From the NCBI GenBank assembly GCA_937915925.1, contig CALGGM010000047.1:1-24795 (forward strand): a DNA stretch of 24,795 nucleotides, written 5' to 3'. Origin of the DNA: an uncultured Clostridia bacterium (GTDB lineage: Bacteria; Bacillota; Clostridia; Christensenellales; CAG-138). The translations under genes and the position numbers were made by a program. Each line of letters opens with the position of its first letter. Position 1 is the stretch's first letter. This document shows, piece by piece, positions 15,656 through 22,456 of this stretch. The notes below the pieces were generated by a model. The model was not told the origin of the DNA. It was given only the letters and a program-made list of their open reading frames with translations, and made no database searches.

Positions 15656-16303
15656 TCAGTGTCCGCGCGATTCGTAGTCCTCCTCGATGTCCTTTTTCCA
15701 GTCCGATTGGATCGGGCAGCCTGCACGCGCCATGCCGATCGTCTTGCTCACGACCTCGAAGTTCAGCGCCGTACCCTTTTCGTCGCACTCGTAGCGTACC
15801 GCGCGATCCTCGCGGATGCCGAATCTGCGCGCCGCCGAAACCGCGTCCATGTTCGCGCCGAGGAACAGGAATTCCCAATCGTGCTCCTTGCGCTGCCGTT
15901 CGATCATGCGTCTGACCTCGTCGTAGGTAAAGCGGCGGCTCGCATTCTCCATGCCGTCCGTGGTGATCACGAAGATCGTTTTTGCGGGGCGGTCCTCTTC
16001 ACGCGCGTATTTATGGACGTTCCCGATGTGCCGCACCGCGCCGCCGATCGCGTCGAGCAGCGCCGTGCATCCGCCGACCGTGTACTGCCGCTCCGTCATC
16101 GGCTCGACCTTGCGGATATCCGCGCGGTCATAGAGCACCGTGCTGTCGTTGGAAAACAGCACCGCCGAGAGATACGCTTCCCCCGCTTCCTTCTTCTGCT
16201 TTTCGAGCATCGCGTTGAAGCCGCCGATAGTGTCCGATTCGAGCCCCGCCATGGAGCCGCTGCGATCCAGAATAAAGACGAGTTCGGTAAGATTCTTGTT
16301 CAT
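15656..16303 (-). CDS. VWA-domain protein (TerF/TerY-like)
   Basis: A 215-residue soluble protein that is almost entirely a von Willebrand A domain. The metal-ion adhesion site is intact: Asp13-x-Ser15-x-Ser17 in LDRSGSM, Thr80 in GGCTALLDA and Asp116 in ITTDGMEN. No signal peptide or membrane helix is present, so it is cytoplasmic, like the VWA proteins of tellurite/stress clusters. The short end KDIEEDYESRGH carries no other domain. The frame is open to 16366; the ATG at 16303 is chosen for AAGGAGGGT 6-7 nt upstream. It starts about 80 nt after the macro-domain gene, which is on the same strand and also typical of stress systems, so a shared role is possible. It has its own TTGACA promoter and a 9-bp inverted repeat over the -10 region. 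Confidence 0.9.
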   Translation of the reverse strand: MNKNLTELVFILDRSGSMAGLESDTIGGFNAMLEKQKKEAGEAYLSAVLFSNDSTVLYDRADIRKVEPMTERQYTVGGCTALLDAIGGAVRHIGNVHKYAREEDRPAKTIFVITTDGMENASRRFTYDEVRRMIERQRKEHDWEFLFLGANMDAVSAARRFGIREDRAVRYECDEKGTALNFEVVSKTIGMARAGCPIQSDWKKDIEEDYESRGH

Positions 16304-16321
16304 AATAAATACCCTCCTTGA

Positions 16322-16379
16322 ATTTGTTGGCTTTATGATACCAACAAATCGGGAGGGTTTTGTCAATTCACGGTTGACA
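16322..16379 (-). promoter_or_regulatory. Promoter and two inverted repeats before the VWA gene
   Basis: Minus strand: TTGACA (16361-16366), 17-bp spacer, TGGTAT (16338-16343). A perfect inverted repeat ATTTGTTGG / CCAACAAAT (16322-16330 with 16341-16349) overlaps the -10 box. A second one, TGTCAA / TTGACA (16361-16366 with 16374-16379), contains the -35 box. Both look like operator sites. Confidence 0.6.
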
Positions 16380-16382
16380 TTT

Positions 16383-17513
16383 TCAGCAAATGCTTCCGGT
16401 TTTCAGAAGCGGCAGTCCGCAGTCGTACAGCGCGAGATTGACGGCGACGATGCTGTACTCGCCGTGCTCGATAAAATACTGCACGACCAGATCCATTTTG
16501 CTGCTCCGCGTAAGCGCATAGCCCGCCTTTTTGAGCAGCTTCTGCGTCTCCGTAAGGTCAAGTCTGAGCCCGATCGCAAGCTGGATCGCCGTGCTCTTGG
16601 TCGGCTGATAGTCCTTGTTGCTGATGATCTTATGAAAGAGCTGACGGCTGATCTCCGCGCGGCGGTATACGTCCGGATCCTTTTCGTCGCGCTCCTTCAA
16701 AAGATCGAGCACATGCTCGGAAAACGTGCTCTCAGCACTTTTCAGAAGCGTTTCGAGGTCGGGCGCGGCGCCAAACGTCGGCGCGTCCGCTTCTTCGGAA
16801 TACGCCGCCTTTGCGGGTCTGTCGAACGCGGCAGCCTTTGCGCGTCTGTCGAACGCAGCAGCCTTCGGAAAGCGCGCGTTCTCCATCGGCGCATTCTGCA
16901 TCGGCGCGGCGAACCCGGGTTCCGGCTCGCTCCGCCGTCTGATCCGATCCGAAAACGGTCTTCCGTACTCCGTCTTCTCAGCTGTCTCGACATACCGGTC
17001 GTCGATGTACGATCTCAGGTCCTTATAGAGCCCCTTCGAAGCCGCAAACGCGTCCTGCCCGAACACGACGAGCTTGACGTCCAGATCGTTCTTGAGAAGG
17101 AAATCGGTAAACGCGCCGATCGCAACGGACAGCGCGCGTTCCTGCGGGAACCCGTAGCTGCCCGCAGACAGCAGCGGGAACGCGACGGATCGGCATTGCA
17201 GGCGCATTGCGAGCTGCAGCGCTTCGTCGTACGCGCTGTGCAGAAGCGCTTCCTCGCCGTTCTCGCCGCCCTCCCATGCGGGCGTTACCGCATGCAGGAC
17301 GTACTTTGCGGGCAGGTCAAACGCGGGCGTCTCGCGCACCGTGCCGACCGGGATCGCGCCGATCTTCTGTCGGGCAAGCAGCAGCTTCGGACCCGCGGCG
17401 CGATGAATCGCCGTGTCCGTTCCCGCGCCGATGATCGGCAGCGGATTGGCGGTATTGACGATGGCGTCCGCCGCTACCCTTGTGATGTCGTCCCGAATGA
17501 TCTCAAACGGCAT
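16383..17513 (-). CDS. Macro-domain protein with C-terminal helical (HTH-like) domain
   Basis: A 376-residue protein. Residues 1-170 are a macro domain, the ADP-ribose-binding fold that can remove ADP-ribose from targets: DAIVNTANP, GAGTDTAIH and LLSAGSYGFP are the ligand loops. Residues 175-255 are a low-complexity linker with a 9-residue repeat (KAAAFDRRA/KAAAFDRPA). Residues 258-376 form an all-helical domain (VYRRAEISRQLFHKIISNKD, then TAIQLAIGLRLDLTETQKLL and SSKMDLVVQYFIEHG) that I have seen attached to macro, kinase and other signalling domains in Firmicutes and that resembles a Cro-type helix-turn-helix; its role is not established. The start is supported by GGGGAG 7 nt upstream. It lies 18 nt after a lipoprotein gene, so the two are co-transcribed; the VWA gene follows. 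Confidence 0.88.
   Translation of the reverse strand: MPFEIIRDDITRVAADAIVNTANPLPIIGAGTDTAIHRAAGPKLLLARQKIGAIPVGTVRETPAFDLPAKYVLHAVTPAWEGGENGEEALLHSAYDEALQLAMRLQCRSVAFPLLSAGSYGFPQERALSVAIGAFTDFLLKNDLDVKLVVFGQDAFAASKGLYKDLRSYIDDRYVETAEKTEYGRPFSDRIRRRSEPEPGFAAPMQNAPMENARFPKAAAFDRRAKAAAFDRPAKAAYSEEADAPTFGAAPDLETLLKSAESTFSEHVLDLLKERDEKDPDVYRRAEISRQLFHKIISNKDYQPTKSTAIQLAIGLRLDLTETQKLLKKAGYALTRSSKMDLVVQYFIEHGEYSIVAVNLALYDCGLPLLKTGSIC
16803..16872. repeat. 27-nt tandem repeat inside the macro-protein linker
   Basis: Two full units and a partial third, period 27 nt (TTTGCG at 16810 and 16837, then a diverged start near 16864). It encodes the 9-residue repeats of the linker and can change copy number without breaking the frame. 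Confidence 0.75.
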
Positions 17514-17531
17514 ATGCGCTCTCCCCGTTCC

Positions 17532-18383
17532 TTACGGACGGTAATCGATCGTAACAGAGGCGATCTCGCCGCCGGTGATGACGACGATTGCGAACTCGCT
17601 CTCAAGACCGTAATAGTGGTTGAAGTAATCCTCCAGAAGATCGAGCGCGCCGATCGTCCGATCCTTTTCGTCATACGGCACGCCGTATACGTTCTGTCCC
17701 TCGTTTTGCGGCGTGTTCTCGTCGACCAGTACGGCGTCGACCGCCAGCGGCAGCGTGTACTGCTGCGCCTCGTAGGTGTACGGAACGTCGCTCGGCCACA
17801 CGAACCGCCAGGTGTTCGTTTCCGTTACACGGAAGCAGCGCTCGGTACCCTCGTTAAAGACGATCTCGTCCGCGCCGCGCGTCATGGACGTGATGACGAA
17901 GCTGTAGGTCGGAAGCTGCACGGTGTCGCCTTCCTTCAATGCGGAGACCGTCGCGTCCGGCAGCTCGATATAAGCCAGCACGCCGATCTTCACCCAAACG
18001 GCGCCGTTGCTGTCGACCTGCTGATCGCGATAGACGCGCACGGAGTACGTGCCGTCCGCCGGAACCTCGGAAGGCATCACGAGATCGGGCGCCAGAGGCG
18101 CTTCGGTGGGCGCGGGCGTCTCCGCCTCCGCGGCGGGCTGCTCGGTCTCGGCGGGCTGCTCTGTCTCCGCGGGAAGCTGCTCCGTCTGCTGCGCTTCGGA
18201 ACCGCTGTTGAACGCGATCTCGTCGGTCTCGGGCTCCGCGTTGATCGGGACCTCGACCGGCGCGGGTTCCGTCTCAGGCACGGTTGCCTGCGCCTGCTCC
18301 GGGGTGTTGCAGGCGGTCATAAGCAGCATGGCGATCAGCATCAGCGCGATCGCCGCAGAAGTCATCCAATTTCTTTTTTTCAT
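17532..18383 (-). CDS. Hypothetical lipoprotein with acidic E/P/T linker
   Basis: A 283-residue exported lipoprotein. The signal peptide has a KKR start, a hydrophobic core and the lipobox LLMTAC (Cys at about residue 25). A disordered linker rich in E, P, T and A (about residues 26-100) follows; its style resembles the linker of the NAGPA lipoprotein. The C-terminal part (about 105-283) is mostly predicted beta, with two tandem-looking segments (GTYSVRVYRDQQVDSNGAVW and the FVWPSDVPYTYEAQQ region). I do not recognise the fold. No good ribosome site precedes the ATG, and no convincing promoter is visible. The stop is 18 nt before the macro-domain gene, which is the main clue to function. It is read away from the MITE-like element at 18456-18570. 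Confidence 0.85.
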   Translation of the reverse strand: MKKRNWMTSAAIALMLIAMLLMTACNTPEQAQATVPETEPAPVEVPINAEPETDEIAFNSGSEAQQTEQLPAETEQPAETEQPAAEAETPAPTEAPLAPDLVMPSEVPADGTYSVRVYRDQQVDSNGAVWVKIGVLAYIELPDATVSALKEGDTVQLPTYSFVITSMTRGADEIVFNEGTERCFRVTETNTWRFVWPSDVPYTYEAQQYTLPLAVDAVLVDENTPQNEGQNVYGVPYDEKDRTIGALDLLEDYFNHYYGLESEFAIVVITGGEIASVTIDYRP

Positions 18384-18455
18384 CGTTGTATTCTCGTTTC
18401 TTTGTATTTCCCTTTACGGGATGATTATTTTTTCGTGCGGAAAGTGTATGAAAAA

Positions 18456-18570
18456 GGGGCTGTTCAAAAAGTCGCCAAATGCGCCGTTCCGAAAATGCCG
18501 GTCGGTAAAATCACCCAACTACAGGATCCTTTTCTCCGGTTCGGAATGACGGGACGTTTTGAACAGCCCC
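18456..18570. mobile_element. MITE-like element, 115 bp
   Basis: Bounded by perfect 14-bp terminal inverted repeats, GGGGCTGTTCAAAA (18456-18469) and TTTTGAACAGCCCC (18557-18570), with weaker matching a few bases further in. No ORF. The interior holds a phrase of the type GGATCCTTTTCTCCGG...GGAATGACGGG seen in many dispersed intergenic repeats. The ends resemble those of IS1182-like elements, from memory only. No clear target-site duplication is visible. It lies 6 nt after the stop of the small gene at 18577 and may also serve as its terminator. Confidence 0.6.
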
Positions 18571-18576
18571 TCCGTA

Positions 18577-18780
18577 TCAATAGCGAAGTTCGGAGATCAG
18601 ATCTTCAAACGGTACTTCCTTATCCTCGATCACCGTATCGTCCGTCAGGATCGGCCGCGTCGTTTTCTCTTCCACCGCATCGTTCCCCCCGTTCTCGTTT
18701 TCATCTGTATTGTACTCCGAAAGGGGCATACGGTCAACGGGATCGGGACCGTGTTTACGGAAATTTAAAACCCTCTTCAC
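18577..18780 (-). CDS. Small acidic hypothetical protein
   Basis: About 67 residues from a GTG at 18780 (a TTG at 18792 would add four); no ribosome site is visible for either. The N-terminus is basic (KRVLNFRKHG) and the rest acidic and probably disordered (DENENGGNDAVEEK), ending EVPFEDLISELRY. I do not recognise the family. It is kept because it begins 24 nt after the YolD-like gene on the same strand, has no competing ORF and stops just before the MITE-like element. Small proteins of unknown function are common next to yolD-like genes. Confidence 0.5.
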   Translation of the reverse strand: MKRVLNFRKHGPDPVDRMPLSEYNTDENENGGNDAVEEKTTRPILTDDTVIEDKEVPFEDLISELRY

Positions 18781-18804
18781 ACATGCGCACAAGGGTGTTT
18801 TCGA

Positions 18805-19236
18805 TCAAATCTGCATGCGGGAAAACAGCTCGCTTTCGATCTCGATCACGTCGCCGATGTCGAGCACTCTGCCCGTATCGAGCGTCAGATACCCGTACAG
18901 AAAATCGGCGTTTACAAGCGTTCCCACGGCGTCCTCGTACGTCCCGCCGCTCTTCTGCGCGTCCGGCACAAAGACGGTGAACACCGCCTCCGGCACGGGC
19001 TTCTCGTTCAAAAGCGCGTGCAGTTTGCGGTTCAGCTCCTCCTTCTTGTTCTCATCGGGCACGATTTGCTGTTCCGTATACCGCGCCGATTCGCGGATCA
19101 GATCATCGTATCCCGTCAGCGCGGCAAACGGCGCAAACTGCGCGGCGCGGTTCAGCTTCGGCATGCGCGGATGCTTTATAGAATCCGGATGTGTGCGGTC
19201 GATGATGTCGCCGTACTGCTCTCTTGCGTCGCTCAT
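18805..19236 (-). CDS. YolD-like protein
   Basis: A 143-residue protein. The N-terminal half has the YolD signature: YGDIIDRTHPDSIKHPRMPK, then RAAQFAPFAALTGYDDLIRE. In Bacillus, YolD-like proteins are partners of the Y-family polymerases UvrX and YqjW in damage tolerance; the Y-family polymerase in this window is three genes upstream on the same strand. The C-terminal part (about 75-143) has a SH3-like YolD end, LDIGDVIEIES. It starts 3 nt after the RidA stop without a strong ribosome site, so translation is probably coupled. Confidence 0.88.
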   Translation of the reverse strand: MSDAREQYGDIIDRTHPDSIKHPRMPKLNRAAQFAPFAALTGYDDLIRESARYTEQQIVPDENKKEELNRKLHALLNEKPVPEAVFTVFVPDAQKSGGTYEDAVGTLVNADFLYGYLTLDTGRVLDIGDVIEIESELFSRMQI

Positions 19237-19239
19237 GGA

Positions 19240-19617
19240 TTAGCGTACAATCTCGGCGATCGCTTCGATCTCGACCAGCACGTTTTTCGGCAGCGTCTTC
19301 ACCGCCACGCACGAGCGCGCCGGCGCGTTTTTGATGTAGCTTGCGTAGACCTGATTGAACGCCGCAAAGTCCGCCATGTCCGCGATAAAGCAGGTCGTCT
19401 TTACGATGCTGTCGAGGCTTGCGCTGCCCGCTTCCAAAACCGCCTTCACGTTCTTTAAGGACTGCTCCGCCTGCGTCTCGATCGTGTCTCCCGCGATCGC
19501 GCCGGTCTTCGGATCCACCGGGATCTGTCCGGACGTATAGACGAGGTTTCCCACGATCATGCCCTGCGAGTACGGTCCGATCGCCGCAGGCGCTTCGTTC
19601 GTTGCAATGATTTTCAT
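19240..19617 (-). CDS. ridA: RidA family reactive-intermediate deaminase
   Basis: A 125-residue cytoplasmic enzyme that hydrolyses enamine/imine intermediates such as 2-aminoacrylate, released by PLP enzymes. Family marks are in place: GPYSQ near residue 14, YTSGQIPVDP, and ARSCVAV with the catalytic Arg, then VEIEAIAEIV at the end. The length is typical. The frame is open to 19731, but the ATG at 19617 follows AAAGGAG and gives the usual MKIIATNEAP start. It lies between the GNAT-HD gene (19 nt upstream) and the yolD-like gene (3 nt downstream), clearly one operon; its presence beside a damage-tolerance pair is unusual and may reflect general metabolite or nucleotide hygiene. Confidence 0.95.
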   Translation of the reverse strand: MKIIATNEAPAAIGPYSQGMIVGNLVYTSGQIPVDPKTGAIAGDTIETQAEQSLKNVKAVLEAGSASLDSIVKTTCFIADMADFAAFNQVYASYIKNAPARSCVAVKTLPKNVLVEIEAIAEIVR

Positions 19618-19636
19618 ATCGATTCTCCTTTTTGTG

Positions 19637-20710
19637 TTATTTGTTCGCTTCGATCTTTTCGATCGTATCGTTGTAAATTTCCCTGCGCAGCGCCGTGAGC
19701 CAATCCGAGAACGCCACGATATCGAACGCATAGGTCTTGTTCAGCTCGTACTCGTGCGGCTCCCATGTCTCAATCGGCGACTCGTTGTGCTGAATGACCG
19801 CTTCGAGCTTGTCAAGCGATTTATAGAGCTTCGCTTCCGGCGTTTCCAATGCGTTCATCTCGGCGTACAGGGCTGTCATCTCGTCGGAGATGGGCGCGGG
19901 CAAGCTCTGTACCCACGCGTCCAGCAGCGCTTCCTCGGTCCGCTCGTTCTCCTCCGTCTTCAAAAACGTCGGAATGTCGCCGGTGAAGCATTCGCCGAGG
20001 TCGTGGATGAGGCACATCCGCGTGACCTTGTCGATATCCAGTTCCGGAAACTCGCTCCTTAGAAGCATCGCCATCAGCGAGATGCGCCAGCAATGCTCGG
20101 CGACGCTCTCCCGCCGTCCCTTCGAGGTCGTGCAGTGCCGCGTCGTGTCCTTGAGCCTCTCCGCCACGTGCAGAATGTCTAAAAATTCCCTCGGTTCCAT
20201 ATGCGCATTTCCTTTCCGATAATCCTCTTTTGTCAGCAGCAGGTGGACGCATCCGTCCCTGCGTTCGATCTCGCGGAATCCGATTGTGCGATGCATCCGG
20301 TACGCCGCGTCCCGCGTCGTCTCGAATTCGTTGTGAAGCCGTATGACGCCGTGTGAAAACGCGTGCTCCGCCAAGAGCCGAAGTCCCTGCGTTCCGTAAC
20401 CCTTGCCGCGTTCCGGCGCAAAAATCACAATGCCCATGTCCCACCAATCGTGCTCCGGCGTATAGTGGAAGCAAACGTCTCCCACGAACGTGCCATCGGA
20501 GGTTCTTTTAAGATACGCATAAAACCGTTCCGGTTCCGCATCGATCCACTCCGAGCAGAGCCGCTTCCACTCCTCCGCCGCCTTCGGTATACACCCGTCC
20601 GGCGGAAACCACGGTGCGTTGTACGCCATCGTCGCGGGATCGGACATCATCTTACAGTAAAACCAACCGTCCTCCGGCTTTGGAATATAAAGCTCCAACG
20701 TATCCATCAT
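19637..20710 (-). CDS. GNAT acetyltransferase-HD phosphohydrolase fusion
   Basis: One 357-residue frame with two enzymes. Residues 1-165: GNAT N-acetyltransferase of the RimJ/L type, with the acetyl-CoA loop ERGKGYGTQGLRLL and the C-terminal strand RMHRTIGFREIERRDG. Residues 171-357: HD domain of the YfbR-like 5'-deoxynucleotidase group, with metal ligands visible as AEHCW, then CLIHDLGE and the later Asp in LYKSLDKLEA. An ATG at 20200, opening the HD part (MEPREFLD), has AAAGGA about 9 nt upstream, so a free 187-residue HD protein could also be made. The start is uncertain: ATG 20710 or 20707 after GGGGG; the TTG at 20719 is unlikely. It follows the polymerase gene after a 76-nt gap that carries a 19-bp palindrome, and is followed by ridA. 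Confidence 0.88.
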   Translation of the reverse strand: MMDTLELYIPKPEDGWFYCKMMSDPATMAYNAPWFPPDGCIPKAAEEWKRLCSEWIDAEPERFYAYLKRTSDGTFVGDVCFHYTPEHDWWDMGIVIFAPERGKGYGTQGLRLLAEHAFSHGVIRLHNEFETTRDAAYRMHRTIGFREIERRDGCVHLLLTKEDYRKGNAHMEPREFLDILHVAERLKDTTRHCTTSKGRRESVAEHCWRISLMAMLLRSEFPELDIDKVTRMCLIHDLGECFTGDIPTFLKTEENERTEEALLDAWVQSLPAPISDEMTALYAEMNALETPEAKLYKSLDKLEAVIQHNESPIETWEPHEYELNKTYAFDIVAFSDWLTALRREIYNDTIEKIEANK

Positions 20711-20726
20711 TGCCCCCAATTCGATC

Positions 20727-20745
20727 GGTTATCCTTAGGATAACC
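20727..20745. promoter_or_regulatory. Perfect 19-bp palindrome before the GNAT-HD gene
   Basis: GGTTATCCTTAGGATAACC, two 9-bp halves around one base, about 17 nt upstream of the GNAT-HD start on the minus strand. It may be an operator or, in the mRNA, a hairpin after the polymerase stop. It lacks the T run of a terminator. Confidence 0.55.
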
Positions 20746-20754
20746 TTCAACAGT

Positions 20755-20786
20755 TCTTCCCTCTTCTCTTTTCACTCTTCACTCAT
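20755..20786 (-). other. Purine-rich tract after the polymerase stop
   Basis: On the minus strand about 30 nt almost wholly of A and G, with the word GAGTGAAGAGTGAAAAGAGA, lie just past the TAG stop of the polymerase. Its function is unknown; it may be a short intergenic repeat. No ORF fits. Confidence 0.45.
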
Positions 20787-22310
20787 CTACGCTTTGTGCC
20801 CGCCGATCTGCGAATTGCGCTCGATCGCGGTCGCGCCCTCCTGCAGGTTCAGCCCCTTCACCACGGCGTTTTTGCCGTACTTGTCGCGGATGTCCAGAAG
20901 CGCTTTCTGCCGCCGTCTCTCCTTTTCGAGCGCGGCGTCCTCGGCTTTTCGCGCCTTGTCCTGTGCTTCGTAGTCGGTGAACAGGTCGAGCTGCTCGGGC
21001 TTCGTTTCGTATTCCCGAACCTCTTCCGCAGTCTTCAGATTTCCGACCGCCACTGTGAACCGCCGCATCAGAAGCGTTTCGTCCGCGATGCGGTCGAAGA
21101 TCGTCCGCGTCGCCTCCACGATGCGCTCGGTGGACGCCATGTGCCGCCCAAGGTTACAGGATCCATGCACGGGCTTCGGCACCTTTCTTCCGTACCAGTC
21201 GGTCACGACCTCGCCGCGGTAAGCATCCCTCCGCTTTGGATCGGTCAGGTTGTCGATGTCGTAGCCGATATCGAGCACCACCTGATCGGTATACAGCCCT
21301 TTTCGCACCAAGTCCATCGACAGCTGATCCGCCATCTCCTGCACCACGACGCGTCCCTCCGCGACGGTGTACGGACGGGACAGAACCTGCCCCTGACTCA
21401 GGCTTTTTGCCTCGGGCGTATACGCCTTGCAGTCCTTGATCTCGGTCGGCTCCCAGCCCCACGCGTGGTCGATCAGAAGCTCGGCGTTGATCCCGAACAG
21501 GCGGTACAGAAGGTCCTCGTTTTTATAATCCGTCGGCTTGCCGATCGAACAGCGCGCAACGTCGCCCATCGTGTACATGCCGTACGTTTCGAGCTTCCTT
21601 GCAATGCCGTGTCCGATGCGCCAGAAATCGGTCAGGGGTCTGTGGCTCCACAGAGTTTCGCGATAGCCGATCTCGTCGAGCGATGCGATGCGCACGCCGT
21701 CCTTGTCCGCAGGCATATGCTTTGCCACGATGTCCATGGCGATTTTCGCAAGGTACATGTTCGTGCCGATGCCCGCCGTCGCGGTGATGCGCGTTTCCTC
21801 GAGCACCTCGCGGATCAGCTTCATCGCGAAATCGTGCGCATTGCATTTGTACCGCAGAAGATACGGCGTCACGTCGATGAACACCTCGTCGACCGAATAG
21901 ACCAAAAGATCCTCCGGCGAAACATAGCGAAGATAGATCTCGACGATGCTGCGCGAGTAGTTCATGTAATAGTGCATGCGCGGCGCAGCGACGACAAAAT
22001 CGATCTCCAGAGACGGGTCGCGCTTGAGCTCGGACGCATAGATCGATTTTCCCGTAAACCGGTGTCCCGGCGCCTTCAAAAGCCGCTCGCGGTTCGCTTC
22101 CCGAATGCGTTGCTTCGCCTCGAAAAGCCGTGCGCGTCCCGGCACGCCGATCGCCTTCAATGCAGGCGAAACCGCAAGACAGATCGTTTTGTCCGTGCGG
22201 CTTTCGTCCGCGACAACGAGGTTCGCGTCCAAGGGGTCGAGCCCACGCTCCGTGCATTCGACGGAGGCATAGAACGATTTCAGATCGATCGCGGCATACT
22301 GTTTCTGCAT
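20787..22310 (-). CDS. Y-family DNA polymerase (UvrX/UmuC-like)
   Basis: A 507-residue translesion polymerase. The catalytic Asp and aromatic gate are in AIDLKSFYASVEC at the N-terminus; the second catalytic pair is in VYSVDEVFIDVT; the helix-hairpin region and little-finger domain follow (WRIGHGIARKLETYGMYTMGD, then a beta-rich part with VVQEMADQL). The last 50 residues are highly charged and coiled (RKAEDAALEKERRRQKALL). In length and in closeness to a YolD-like gene it matches UvrX/YqjW rather than DinB. The frame is open to 22478; the ATG at 22310 is chosen for GGAGG 5 nt upstream and the family start MQKQYAAIDLKSFY. First gene of the minus-strand cluster, with an extended -10 promoter at 22341-22349; I see no LexA-type operator. 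Confidence 0.95.
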   Translation of the reverse strand: MQKQYAAIDLKSFYASVECTERGLDPLDANLVVADESRTDKTICLAVSPALKAIGVPGRARLFEAKQRIREANRERLLKAPGHRFTGKSIYASELKRDPSLEIDFVVAAPRMHYYMNYSRSIVEIYLRYVSPEDLLVYSVDEVFIDVTPYLLRYKCNAHDFAMKLIREVLEETRITATAGIGTNMYLAKIAMDIVAKHMPADKDGVRIASLDEIGYRETLWSHRPLTDFWRIGHGIARKLETYGMYTMGDVARCSIGKPTDYKNEDLLYRLFGINAELLIDHAWGWEPTEIKDCKAYTPEAKSLSQGQVLSRPYTVAEGRVVVQEMADQLSMDLVRKGLYTDQVVLDIGYDIDNLTDPKRRDAYRGEVVTDWYGRKVPKPVHGSCNLGRHMASTERIVEATRTIFDRIADETLLMRRFTVAVGNLKTAEEVREYETKPEQLDLFTDYEAQDKARKAEDAALEKERRRQKALLDIRDKYGKNAVVKGLNLQEGATAIERNSQIGGHKA

Positions 22311-22340
22311 GGCTTCCTCCGTCCTTTCCTCGTTTTGTTT

Positions 22341-22349
22341 ATTATACCA
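22341..22349 (-). promoter_or_regulatory. Extended -10 promoter of the polymerase gene
   Basis: TGGTATAAT on the minus strand: a consensus -10 box with the TGn extension, about 30 nt before the start codon. No good -35 box is seen. Confidence 0.65.
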
Positions 22350-22399
22350 TATCCGTACAGCGGAATCGAGAGGTATTTTTCGGTTCCGTAAAAAACCTG

Positions 22400-22427
22400 T
22401 TGGCTTTTGCGGGTTCTGTGCTATAAT
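22400..22427 (+). promoter_or_regulatory. Promoter of the TauE/SafE gene
   Basis: TTGGCT (22400-22405), 16-bp spacer, TATAAT (22422-22427) with a TGC extension before it, and AAAGGAG just downstream of the likely start site. Confidence 0.75.
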
Positions 22428-22456
22428 GCTGATAGTATACGAAAGGAGATCGCGCC

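Noticed and set aside
16140..18980. A 946-codon open frame on the plus strand opposite the VWA, macro and lipoprotein genes
   Set aside because: It is antisense to three genes with clear domains; its product is Arg/His-rich with no domain and no ribosome site. Such frames arise from codon bias in GC-rich DNA.
22311..22456. A LexA (SOS) box between the polymerase and permease genes
   Set aside because: No GAAC-N4-GTTC-type site is present in the intergenic region.
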